From DASUZD01 sp036377055 (GTDB lineage Bacteria > Actinomycetota > Thermoleophilia > Gaiellales > Gaiellaceae): a DNA stretch of 17,000 bases. The translations under genes and the position numbers were made by a program. This document shows, one piece after another, positions 1 through 8,000 of this stretch (position 1 is its first letter; the number at the start of each line of letters is the position of its first letter). The DNA lies in contig DASUZD010000076.1 in NCBI GenBank assembly GCA_036377055.1, forward strand, positions 1 through 17,000, written 5' to 3'. The notes beneath the pieces are model-generated. The model saw only the letters and a list, made by a program, of their open reading frames with translations, made no database searches and was not told where the DNA came from.

Positions 1-16
1 TAGTCACTGCATAGCG

Positions 17-1381
17 GTGGACCCCGCCCAGCTTGTCCGCCGGATCTGGGACCGCGACGCGTCCATCTGGACCGACTCCGGCGAGGAGCAATGGCTCGGG
101 TGGCTCGAGGAGCCGGCGCGGATGCTTCCGTGGGCGGCGGATCTCACGTACTTCGCCGAGGACGCCCTCGAGCAGTTCGACGACTGCGTGCTGCTCGGCA
201 TGGGCGGCTCGAGCCTCGCGCCCGAGGTGCTGCGCCGGACCTTCGACGCGCCGTTTCTGCACGTCCTGGACACGACGCATCCGCAGGCGATCCGCGCCCT
301 CGAGGCGCAGCTCGACCTCGACCGGACGCTCTTCGTGTCGGCGTCGAAGTCCGGCTCGACCCTCGAGACGCGCTCCCACACCGACTACTTCTGGGAGAAG
401 ACCGGCGGCCACGGCTCGCACTTCGTCGCGATCACCGATCCCGGCTCGTCGCTCGAGGCGCTTGCGCACAAGCGGGCGTTCCGCGCCATTTTCCACGGCG
501 TGCCGTCGATCGGCGGGCGCTACTCGGCGCTCTCGCCGTTCGGGATGGTGCCCGCCGCGCTGATGGGGATCGAGCTCGACCGGCTGCTCGGCGTCGCGGA
601 GGAGATGGCGGAGCAGTGCCGGTCGGAGAAGGACGACAACCCCGGCCTCGAGCTGGGGCTCGCGTTCGGCCACGGCTTCCTCCACGGCCGCGACAAGGTG
701 TGCATCAGGGAGACGCCGGGGAAGTTCGGGCTCTGGGCGGAGCAGCTGCTCGCGGAGTCGACCGGCAAGGACGGTAAGGGCCTCGTGCCTGCGCCGGCAG
801 AGGATCCGAACGCGGCCGACCGTCAGCCCGCGGTTCCGCTGATCGACGACCCGTACCACATCGGCGGCGAGTTCTTCCGCTGGGAGTTCGCAACCGCTGT
901 CGCGGGGCATTACCTGGAGATCAATCCGTTCGACCAGCCGAACGTCCAGGAGGCCAAGGACCGGACGAAGGAGGTGCTCGACTCGGGCGACGACCCGCCC
1001 GTCGAGCCGGAATCGTCGCCGGACATCCTGTTCGCCCAGGCGCGCCCGGGCGACTACGTCTGCCTCCAGGCGTTCGTCGACCCGACCGAGGAGGCGGAGG
1101 AGCGGCTCTACGCGCTCGCGCGCCAGGCCCGCGAGGAGACGGGCTGCGTCGTCACGCACGGCTTCGGTCCGCGCTACCTGCACTCGACCGGCCAGCTCCA
1201 CAAGGGCGGGCCGGCCACCGGCCTCTTCCTCCAGATCGTCGACGACACGGGGGACGAGCTGGCGATTCCCGGCCAGCCGTTCGGCTTCGGGCGGCTGATC
1301 CGTGCGCAGGCGGCAGGCGACTACGCATCGCTCAAGGAGCGCGGCCGGCGGGTCGCGCGCGTCCGAATGGAGGACCTCTGA
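17..1381 (+). CDS. pgi: glucose-6-phosphate isomerase (PGI), of the type found in transaldolase-PGI fusions
   Basis: Interconverts glucose-6-phosphate and fructose-6-phosphate in the cytoplasm, feeding the pentose phosphate enzymes encoded next. In the 454 residues I see SIS-type sugar-phosphate motifs GMGGSSL (61-67) and SKSGST (110-115), PGI signature 1 around GGRYS (166-170), the Glu-containing ESTGK stretch (247-251, the usual catalytic-base region), a variant of signature 2, NPFDQPNVQEAK (303-314), and HSTGQLHKGG (389-398). The overall pattern resembles the C-terminal half of bifunctional transaldolase/PGI proteins more than classical 550-residue PGI. The start is GTG at 17. The frame stays open to the window edge (base 2), so a fusion cannot be excluded. 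However, a TAG at 12-14 in another frame would fit the end of a separate upstream gene, perhaps transaldolase. No clear ribosome site precedes 17. It is first of four tightly packed genes. Product certain; exact N-terminus not. Confidence 0.9.
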   Translation: MDPAQLVRRIWDRDASIWTDSGEEQWLGWLEEPARMLPWAADLTYFAEDALEQFDDCVLLGMGGSSLAPEVLRRTFDAPFLHVLDTTHPQAIRALEAQLDLDRTLFVSASKSGSTLETRSHTDYFWEKTGGHGSHFVAITDPGSSLEALAHKRAFRAIFHGVPSIGGRYSALSPFGMVPAALMGIELDRLLGVAEEMAEQCRSEKDDNPGLELGLAFGHGFLHGRDKVCIRETPGKFGLWAEQLLAESTGKDGKGLVPAPAEDPNAADRQPAVPLIDDPYHIGGEFFRWEFATAVAGHYLEINPFDQPNVQEAKDRTKEVLDSGDDPPVEPESSPDILFAQARPGDYVCLQAFVDPTEEAEERLYALARQAREETGCVVTHGFGPRYLHSTGQLHKGGPATGLFLQIVDDTGDELAIPGQPFGFGRLIRAQAAGDYASLKERGRRVARVRMEDL

Positions 1382-1382
1382 G

Positions 1383-2285
1383 ATGAAGCTCGGCATGATC
1401 GGCCTGGGCCGCATGGGCAGCGGGATGACGGAGCGCCTCCGCGACGGCGGCCACGAGGTGATGACATACGACCCGCACGTCGACTCGACGGCGGACTCGC
1501 TCGAGGAGCTGATCTCGCAGCTCGAGCCGCCGCGCGTCGTCTGGATGATGATCCCGGCCGGCGAGATCACCGAGCAGACGCTCGAGGAGCTGCTCCCGCA
1601 CGTCGAGGCCGGCGACATCGTCGTCGACGGCGGGAACTCGAACTTCCGCGACTCGATCCGGCGCCACACGACCGCGCAGGACAAGGGGGTCCACTACGTC
1701 GACGTCGGCGTCTCGGGCGGCGTCTGGGGGCTCGAGATCGGCTTCTGCCTGATGGCCGGCGGCGAGGACGAGCCGGTCTCGCACATCGAGCCGATCCTCG
1801 AGACGCTCGCGCCGCCGGACGGCTACGCGCACGTCGGCGGCCCCGGGGCCGGGCACTTCGTGAAGATGATCCACAACGGCATCGAGTACGGCCTGATGCA
1901 GGCGTACGCCGAGGGGTTCGAGGTCATGCAGGCATCGCCGGAGTACGACCTCGACCTGCACGAGATCGCCGGGATCTGGCGCTACGGGTCCGTCGTGCGC
2001 TCCTGGCTGCTCGAGCTCCTCCACGCGGCGTTCGAGAAGGAGGGGTCGCACCTCGAGAAGATCCGCGGCTACGTCGAGGACTCCGGCGAGGGACGCTGGA
2101 CGATCGCCGAGGCGATCGCGGAGGACGTGCCCGTGCCGGTGATCAGCGCCGCGCTCTACGCGCGCTTCGCGTCCCGGCAGGACGAGTCGTTCGCGGCCAA
2201 GGTCAACGCGGCGCTTCGGAACCAATTCGGGGGCCACGCCGTCCGCGCGGTCGAGGCGGCGCAGGCGAGCCCGGACCCGCGCTGA
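1383..2285 (+). CDS. gnd: 6-phosphogluconate dehydrogenase, decarboxylating, short (NAD-type-like) form
   Basis: Oxidatively decarboxylates 6-phosphogluconate to ribulose-5-phosphate. The 300 residues contain the dinucleotide-binding GLGRMG (7-12), the substrate-binding DGGNS (82-86) and SGG (111-113), and the active-site run GHFVKMIHNGIEYG (158-171) with K161, N165 and E168 at the expected spacing. About 300 residues is the short class; the long class has about 470. After the second beta strand there is YDP (29-31), an Asp where NADP-dependent long forms carry an Asn-Arg-Thr motif. This suggests NAD preference (inference). The start ATG lies one base after the pgi stop and is supported by GGAGG at 1369-1373, inside the end of pgi, nine bases upstream. 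The stop overlaps the zwf start by one base (TGATG), implying translational coupling. Confidence 0.93.
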   Translation: MKLGMIGLGRMGSGMTERLRDGGHEVMTYDPHVDSTADSLEELISQLEPPRVVWMMIPAGEITEQTLEELLPHVEAGDIVVDGGNSNFRDSIRRHTTAQDKGVHYVDVGVSGGVWGLEIGFCLMAGGEDEPVSHIEPILETLAPPDGYAHVGGPGAGHFVKMIHNGIEYGLMQAYAEGFEVMQASPEYDLDLHEIAGIWRYGSVVRSWLLELLHAAFEKEGSHLEKIRGYVEDSGEGRWTIAEAIAEDVPVPVISAALYARFASRQDESFAAKVNAALRNQFGGHAVRAVEAAQASPDPR

Positions 2286-3811
2286 TGGCCACCGTGGCCG
2301 AACCGGTCGAGCAGCGCGAGAACCCGCTTCTCGAGGGGCTTCAGCTCCAGCGGAAGCCGGAGCCGTGCGCGCTGACGATCTTCGGCGCGTCCGGCGACCT
2401 GACCCAGCGGAAGCTGTTCCCGGCGCTCTACTCGCTGGCGTTCCGCCGGCTCCTCCCGGAGGAGTTCGCAGTCGTCGGCGTCGCGCGCAGCGAAGAGACG
2501 ACCGAGGGCTGGATCGCCGCGATGAAGGAGGCGGTGCAGAAGCACGGCCGGGACGAGCTCCGAGAGGACATCTGGGAGCAGCTCGCCAGCGGCATGCGGT
2601 ACGTCGCGATGGACTTCGCCGACGAGAACCGCGAGAACGAGCTCGCGAAGACGCTGACCGAGCTCGACGAGCAGCGGGGCACGAAGGGAAACCGCGTCTA
2701 CTACTTCGCCGTACCGCCGGAGGCGATCGGCATGCTCGTCGACGCGCTCGGGAAGCGGCGGGGCGCCGAGGGCTGGACCCGCCTGATCATCGAGAAGCCG
2801 TTCGGCTGGGACCTCGACTCCGCGCGCGCGCTGAACAAGAAGCTCTGGGAGCACTTCGACGAGTCCGAGATCTTCCGGATCGACCACTACCTGGGCAAGG
2901 AGACGGTCCAGAACATGCTGGCGCTCCGGTTCGCGAACGGCATCTTCGAGCCGATCTGGAACCGCCAGTTCATCGACCACGTGCAGATCACCGTCGCCGA
3001 GTCGATCGGCATCCAGGGCAGGGCCGCGTACTACGAGAAGGCTGGCGCGATCCGAGACATCTTCCAGAACCATCTGCTCCAGCTCGTCGCGCTGACGGGG
3101 ATGGAGCCGCCGATCGACTTCACGGCCGACTCCGTCCGCGCGGAGAAGGTCAAGGTGCTGCGCTCCATCCACACGCCTGGCCCGAAGAGCGTCGTCCGCG
3201 GCGAGTACGGGCGCGGATTCATCGAGGGCAAGGAGGTGCCGGGCTATCGCGAGGAGCCGGGCGTCGCTCCGGACTCGCTCACGGAGACGTACGTCGCCGC
3301 GAAGCTCTACGTCGACAACTGGCGCTGGGCCGACACGCCGTTCTACGTGCGGATGGGCAAGCGCCTGCCGCGCCGCGAGACGACGATCGCGATCCAGTTC
3401 AAGCGCGCGCCGCACCCGCCGTTCGAGGAGACCGCCGCCGAAGGGCTGCGCCCGAACGTCCTCCTCGTGCACATCCAGCCCGACGAGGGCGTCTCGCTCG
3501 CGATCGGCGCGAAGGTGCCCGGGCAGGGCTTGTTGATCCGCACCGTGCACATGGACTTCCTGTACGGCGGCGCCTTCCGCACGGGCCTGCCCGAGGCGTA
3601 CGAGCGGCTGATCCTCGACACGCTGCTCGGCGACGCGACGCTCTTCACCCGCGCGGACGAGGTCGAGGAGCAGTGGTCGCTCGTGGACGCGATCGTCGCC
3701 GCGTGGCGCCGCGACCGGCCGGCCTTCCCGAACTACCCGGCGGGCACGTGGGGGCCGCCGAGCGCCGACGACCTGATCCACCGGGACGGGAGATCGTGGC
3801 GAAGGCACTGA
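2285..3811 (+). CDS. zwf: glucose-6-phosphate dehydrogenase
   Basis: Catalyses the first committed step of the oxidative pentose phosphate pathway, glucose-6-phosphate to 6-phosphogluconolactone, usually with NADP. The 508 residues are the normal length. Visible motifs are the coenzyme-binding GASGDLT (34-40), an Arg after the second strand (GVAR, 65-68) that fits NADP, EKPFG (170-174), the family signature RIDHYLGKE (198-206) with H201, and the second active-site His in RDIFQNH (257-263). The ATG at 2285 shares its A with the gnd stop codon and no strong Shine-Dalgarno is seen, so expression probably depends on coupling to gnd. The last 16 bases overlap opcA, whose product is the known partner of Zwf in actinobacteria and cyanobacteria. 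Confidence 0.96.
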   Translation: MATVAEPVEQRENPLLEGLQLQRKPEPCALTIFGASGDLTQRKLFPALYSLAFRRLLPEEFAVVGVARSEETTEGWIAAMKEAVQKHGRDELREDIWEQLASGMRYVAMDFADENRENELAKTLTELDEQRGTKGNRVYYFAVPPEAIGMLVDALGKRRGAEGWTRLIIEKPFGWDLDSARALNKKLWEHFDESEIFRIDHYLGKETVQNMLALRFANGIFEPIWNRQFIDHVQITVAESIGIQGRAAYYEKAGAIRDIFQNHLLQLVALTGMEPPIDFTADSVRAEKVKVLRSIHTPGPKSVVRGEYGRGFIEGKEVPGYREEPGVAPDSLTETYVAAKLYVDNWRWADTPFYVRMGKRLPRRETTIAIQFKRAPHPPFEETAAEGLRPNVLLVHIQPDEGVSLAIGAKVPGQGLLIRTVHMDFLYGGAFRTGLPEAYERLILDTLLGDATLFTRADEVEEQWSLVDAIVAAWRRDRPAFPNYPAGTWGPPSADDLIHRDGRSWRRH

Positions 3812-4692
3812 CCGAGGACTGGACCGGCGAGGACGTCGCGATCGCCGAGATCGAGCACCGCCTCAACGAGCTGCGGGCGCTCGCGACGGAGGCAGGCGAG
3901 GCGCCGTACCAGCGGACGAGCGTCATGACGCACTGCGCGTGGGTGCCGGAGGAGTGGGTCGAGGCGGCGCAAGAGGTGCTCGCCGGGCTCGCGGAGCGCC
4001 ACCCGTCACGGACGATCATCCTGATCCCGGATCCCGACGCGGGGAGAGACGCGATCGACGGTCACGTCTCGCTCCAGTGCTTCCCACTCGAGGGCGAGGG
4101 CACGGCGGTTTGCTCCGAGGTTGTAGAGCTGCGGCTCCGCGGTTCCCGGGCGAAGGCGCCGGGCAGCATCGTCCAGCCGCTGCTCATCTCGGACCTGCCG
4201 GCCTTTCTGCGCTGGCGCGGCCAGCCTCCGTTCGGCGCGCCCGAGTTCGAGCAGCTCGTCGACGTCGTCGATCGCCTGATCGTCGACTCGAGCGAGTGGG
4301 ACGACCTGCCGTTCGCCTACGGCAAGCTTGCGAAGGTCTTCGACCGCGTGGCCGCCTCGGACATCGCCTGGCGGCGCACGCTCGAGTGGCGCCTCGAGCT
4401 GGCCGGGCTCTGGCCGAAGATCGCCGAAGCGCGCGAGCTCCGCGTGCGAGCCCGATACGCCGAGGCGCTCCTGCTCGCCGGCTGGCTGCGCTCGCGGCTC
4501 GACGTCGACCTGCGCCTCGTCCACGAGGAGGCGGACGAGCTGGAGGCGGTCGCGGTCGACGGCGAGGAGGTCGCGAAGCCGAAGGGCGAGCGGCCGACCC
4601 CCGCCGACCTCCTCTCGGCCGAGCTCGACCGCTTCGGCGCGGACCGCATCTTCGCCGAGGCCGTCCGGCACGCCGCAGACCTGCCTCGATAG
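3796..4692 (+). CDS. opcA: OpcA-like glucose-6-phosphate dehydrogenase assembly/activator protein
   Basis: A 298-residue protein placed directly after zwf, as OpcA is in many actinobacteria and cyanobacteria, where it promotes assembly or activation of Zwf. Recognisable family features are HPSRTIIL (69-76), SEVVELRL (107-114) and ISDLPAFLRWRG (131-142), followed by an alpha-helical C-terminal half. I chose GTG at 3796 because it places the start just inside the zwf end (16-base overlap), gives an N-terminus of family-like length, and has GGGAG at 3788-3792 just upstream, although spacing is short (three bases). The open frame continues far upstream, but that part is only a shadow of zwf. It is last in the operon: the next gene is on the opposite strand with its stop 12 bases away. 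Confidence 0.88.
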   Translation: MAKALTEDWTGEDVAIAEIEHRLNELRALATEAGEAPYQRTSVMTHCAWVPEEWVEAAQEVLAGLAERHPSRTIILIPDPDAGRDAIDGHVSLQCFPLEGEGTAVCSEVVELRLRGSRAKAPGSIVQPLLISDLPAFLRWRGQPPFGAPEFEQLVDVVDRLIVDSSEWDDLPFAYGKLAKVFDRVAASDIAWRRTLEWRLELAGLWPKIAEARELRVRARYAEALLLAGWLRSRLDVDLRLVHEEADELEAVAVDGEEVAKPKGERPTPADLLSAELDRFGADRIFAEAVRHAADLPR

Positions 4693-4704
4693 CCGCGGCG
4701 CCGA

Positions 4705-5064
4705 CTACTCGATCGGCTCGAGATTCCCGATCCGCCAGCGCACCGACTCGTCGGAGGGGCACGTCCACGACGCGACGTTGTCGACCGTGATCGCAATCAG
4801 CGCATGGTCGTGAGCCGGGCATCGAGGCCAGAGAGGCGGAACCTCCTCGTCCATGACGACTTCCTGCAGGAGATGCGCCGAGATTGCGACAGTCGACTCG
4901 GAACCATCAGGCCATGGGAGGGTGGAGGCCGGGCGCCCCTCCAAGAAGACCGGGACGTACCACCCGGGCAGTGTCTCCAGCGGAGGGTCCTCGACCGGTT
5001 CTCCGAGCGTGTATCCCGCGCTCTCAGGCCGTTGTCGGAGATCGTGTTCTAACCGTTCTCGCAT
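4705..5064 (-). CDS. uncharacterised 119-residue protein; candidate immunity partner of the RHS protein
   Basis: I do not recognise a named family. The protein is acidic and tryptophan-rich and has no signal peptide or membrane segment, so it is probably cytoplasmic. Its C-terminal third has a CPAHDH (82-87) and WTCP (100-103) pair that looks like a small treble-clef or zinc-ribbon half. From memory, tails of this kind recur in unnamed actinobacterial proteins. It lies 35 bases after the stop of the giant RHS gene on the same strand, exactly where WapA/Rhs toxins keep their immunity gene. Start choice: ATG at 5064 has GGGAGG directly abutting it, which is too close for a good ribosome site. 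A GGAGGG overlapping the RHS stop would suit a rare ATT at 5088 or coupling by re-initiation. The immunity role is inferred from position only. Confidence 0.7.
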   Translation of the reverse strand: MRERLEHDLRQRPESAGYTLGEPVEDPPLETLPGWYVPVFLEGRPASTLPWPDGSESTVAISAHLLQEVVMDEEVPPLWPRCPAHDHALIAITVDNVASWTCPSDESVRWRIGNLEPIE

Positions 5065-5099
5065 CCTCCCGCGTCTCGGTGGCCGAATGGTCGTCCCTC

Positions 5100-8000
5100 C
5101 TACGGGTGGAGATCGAATGTCGTCCTGAACTCCATCGCCGGCAGCATCGGCGGTGTTTCGTGCCCGCGATTGTCGTAGATCCTCAGGTGGAGCGTCACGT
5201 CATTTCCCTCGCGGAACTTGCCACGCGCGCGAGCGCCCGAAGGTGTCCGGTACCGGTAGACGTGATCGCTGGGGCTGCTGGCATGGAGCCTCCACTCGTC
5301 AGTCGGCCAGAACCCCTTCGCCTCGTCTCGAGAGACGTTCGGGTTCGTGAGGTGCCGGGGTCGCTCGAACCCCTCGTCGTTGACGACGTAGTCGCCCCGG
5401 ACGTTCGTGATGAAGCCGAGCCCGTCTTGCGACGACTTCGTGAAGTTCAGGTACCACTCGAATCCGCAGACGGGCTTGCCCCTGTCGATCTTGTGGCACT
5501 TCACACGGAGGAGAACCGTGCAAAGGTGCGCGTGCGGCTGGCATTCTGTTCCGCCCGGGCCAGTGAAGCACCGAGGCCCGTAGATCTCCTTCTTCTGCAC
5601 GCCCTTCTGGCCCGGGTAGAACGGCGGGTGGGGCGCATGGCCGTCCTTCTCGACGAACGTGACCGGATTCCCGCCGGCGTAGGCGTAGCGGTTCTCGGTG
5701 GGCTCGTTCTGCGAAATCCCGAGCTCGTCGGTCGCGTCGCGGAAGAAGTCCTGCTGGAGGAAGCGGCCGTCGTCCGGCTCGTACCGCCTGGCGCCCATGT
5801 CGATCGAGCGCGAGCCGGAGTCGAAGCGCTTGTCGTTGAACCTGAACGCGTTGAATGGGTTCGTCGCGTCGAGGTCGCCGCGCGAGATGCTCCCGTCGAG
5901 GTTGCCGTACGGCTTGTAGCCGTACGAATCCGCGACGGCACCTGAGTCGTCGACCAGCAGCGAGACGTCGCCCCGCATGTTGCGACCGTACGAGTAGTCC
6001 TGGGTCGACGAGGTCGTGACGGTCGCGTCGACCCGCTCGTCGGCGAGGTCGTACGTGTAGCGCTTGCTCGTCGTCGATGCACCACTCTGCGTATCGGAGC
6101 TGATCTCGTCGCTCGTGACGAGGTACGTGAAGCTGCTCGTCCGGGCCGGTCCACCGTTCTGGACCTCCGTCTGGTTCGAGACCCGATCGAAAGCGTCGTA
6201 GACGTAGCTGGTGTCGACGGTGGCATTCGTCCGGTAGGACTTGAACGCCTTCATCCGGTCGAGCGGGTCGAACTTGTACCAGTCGCGGAGACCGGGCTTT
6301 GCGCTGCCGTCTCCGTCACAGAGCGAGGCGGTGTAGCCCGGATCGGTGACGCAACGGATGTCGCCGGTCTTCGAGTCGTAGAAGTACAGCTGGTTCGGCA
6401 CGCCGTTGATCGTCAGCGACTTCAGCTGGCCGGCGGTGTTGTAGGTGTAATCGCGCGTTCGCGCGTTCGCACCGGTCACGACCTCCTTCGTCACGTTGCC
6501 CTCGAGCGTGTCCACGCCGGTCGTGGTCGCGTCGAGCGTGTAGGCGGTCGTGCTGGCCTCCGTCCCCGGAAGCCCGTTCACCCACTGCGTCAGTCGGTCG
6601 CGCGCGTCGTATGCGAACGTCGCGGCGCACGACGTGGCTCGGCACGATGCGGTGCCGGGCCCCTGCAACGTGAACGTGTCCTTCGTTCGGTTCCCGTTGA
6701 GATAGACGCCGCCGGTCTCGTAGTCGAGCGTATGCGACTCGATCAGGTTCGCGGGCGTCTGCGTGCCCTTCCATGACTGCACCGTCTGGGGACGGCCGTT
6801 CTGGAAGTAGGTCCACGCGGTCTGCCGCTTAATGGGCCAGTTGGTCGGGGTGCAGGTGCCGTCGCTCTTGCTGACGACCTCACCGGTCTGCCAGCTGTTT
6901 CGGAGGTACGTCGCGGTCAGCTGGCGGTCGTCGGCGCAGCCGGCGCCGTTCGCGTCGAGCTGCGACGTGAACCTGTCGGCCTGGTCATACCCGAAGGTCT
7001 GCGTTCGGCCTTCGTCGAGCCGCGTTTGCAGGTTGCCGTTCGCGTCGTACGTGTAGTCGGTGATGCGCCACGCGGGCGGCGTCTGGCCGGGCGGCTCCTT
7101 CCGCTGGCGGATCTCGGTCGGCTCGTCGAAGCCGTTGTAGTCCTGTTCGACGACGAGCGGCGACTCGGTCGGGCTGTCGACGCCGCTCGCGTCTTCGGTC
7201 CTGATTAGGTTGTTGTCGAGGTCGTAGGTGTACTTGCTCGGATGCCCGTTCGGGTCGGCCTGCTCCTTCAGCTCCCCGTCGTCGTAGTAGGTCCACGTCT
7301 CCTCCGGACCACCCGCCGGCTTGCGCGAGCTCTGCCAGCCCTGGGCGGTGTAGTCGAAGGTCGTGACTCCCTTGTCCGGGTAGTCGATCGTCCGAATCGC
7401 GCCCGTGTCGAAGTAGGTGGCGCGCGTCTGCTGATTGGCCGCGACGAGCGTGGGGTTGTTGGTGTCGACGGGCAGCGTCGCGAACGTCTGGTTGCCGTTC
7501 GTGTCGTAGCCGTAGTGCGTCCACGCCTGGCGGGTGCTGCCGTCGACCGGCTGCGTGATCATCGTCAGCTGGTCGACGGCGTCGTAGCCGTACGTCGTCA
7601 CGAAGGTCGTGTAGGGGCCGGCGCCCTGCGTGTCGACCGCCCGCGGGCTGATCTCGCTGGCGAGGTTGCCGACGCCGTCGTACGTGTACTTCGTGAAGAG
7701 CTTCCGAGTCGGCCGCGACGGATCGAACGGCTCCTCCTGCTGGATGAGGTCGTCGCGCTGGTTGAAGGTGTATCGCAGGACGTTGCTTTCCTCGTCCGTC
7801 TCCGTGTCGACGTTCGTGTTCGCGTCGTACGTCTGCGAGCTTGTGTCGCCGAGCGGATCGATCGTGCTCTTGAGCGTGTGGTCGGCGTTGTAGGAGTACT
7901 TCGTGCTGTACGACGCGGCGGTGTAGACGTAGCTCGACGGCGCGCTCTCGGCCGGACAGCTGGTGAACGGCGTGGGTGCATCCGACAGCGCGCCGTGGGG

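Noticed and set aside
2365..3795. Long upstream extension of the opcA frame
   Set aside because: It lies within zwf in another frame and is Arg/Ala/Pro-rich noise; the OpcA-like sequence begins at about 3796.
2156..3808. 550-residue - strand open frame opposite zwf
   Set aside because: zwf on the other strand has every family motif; this frame is a GC-driven shadow.
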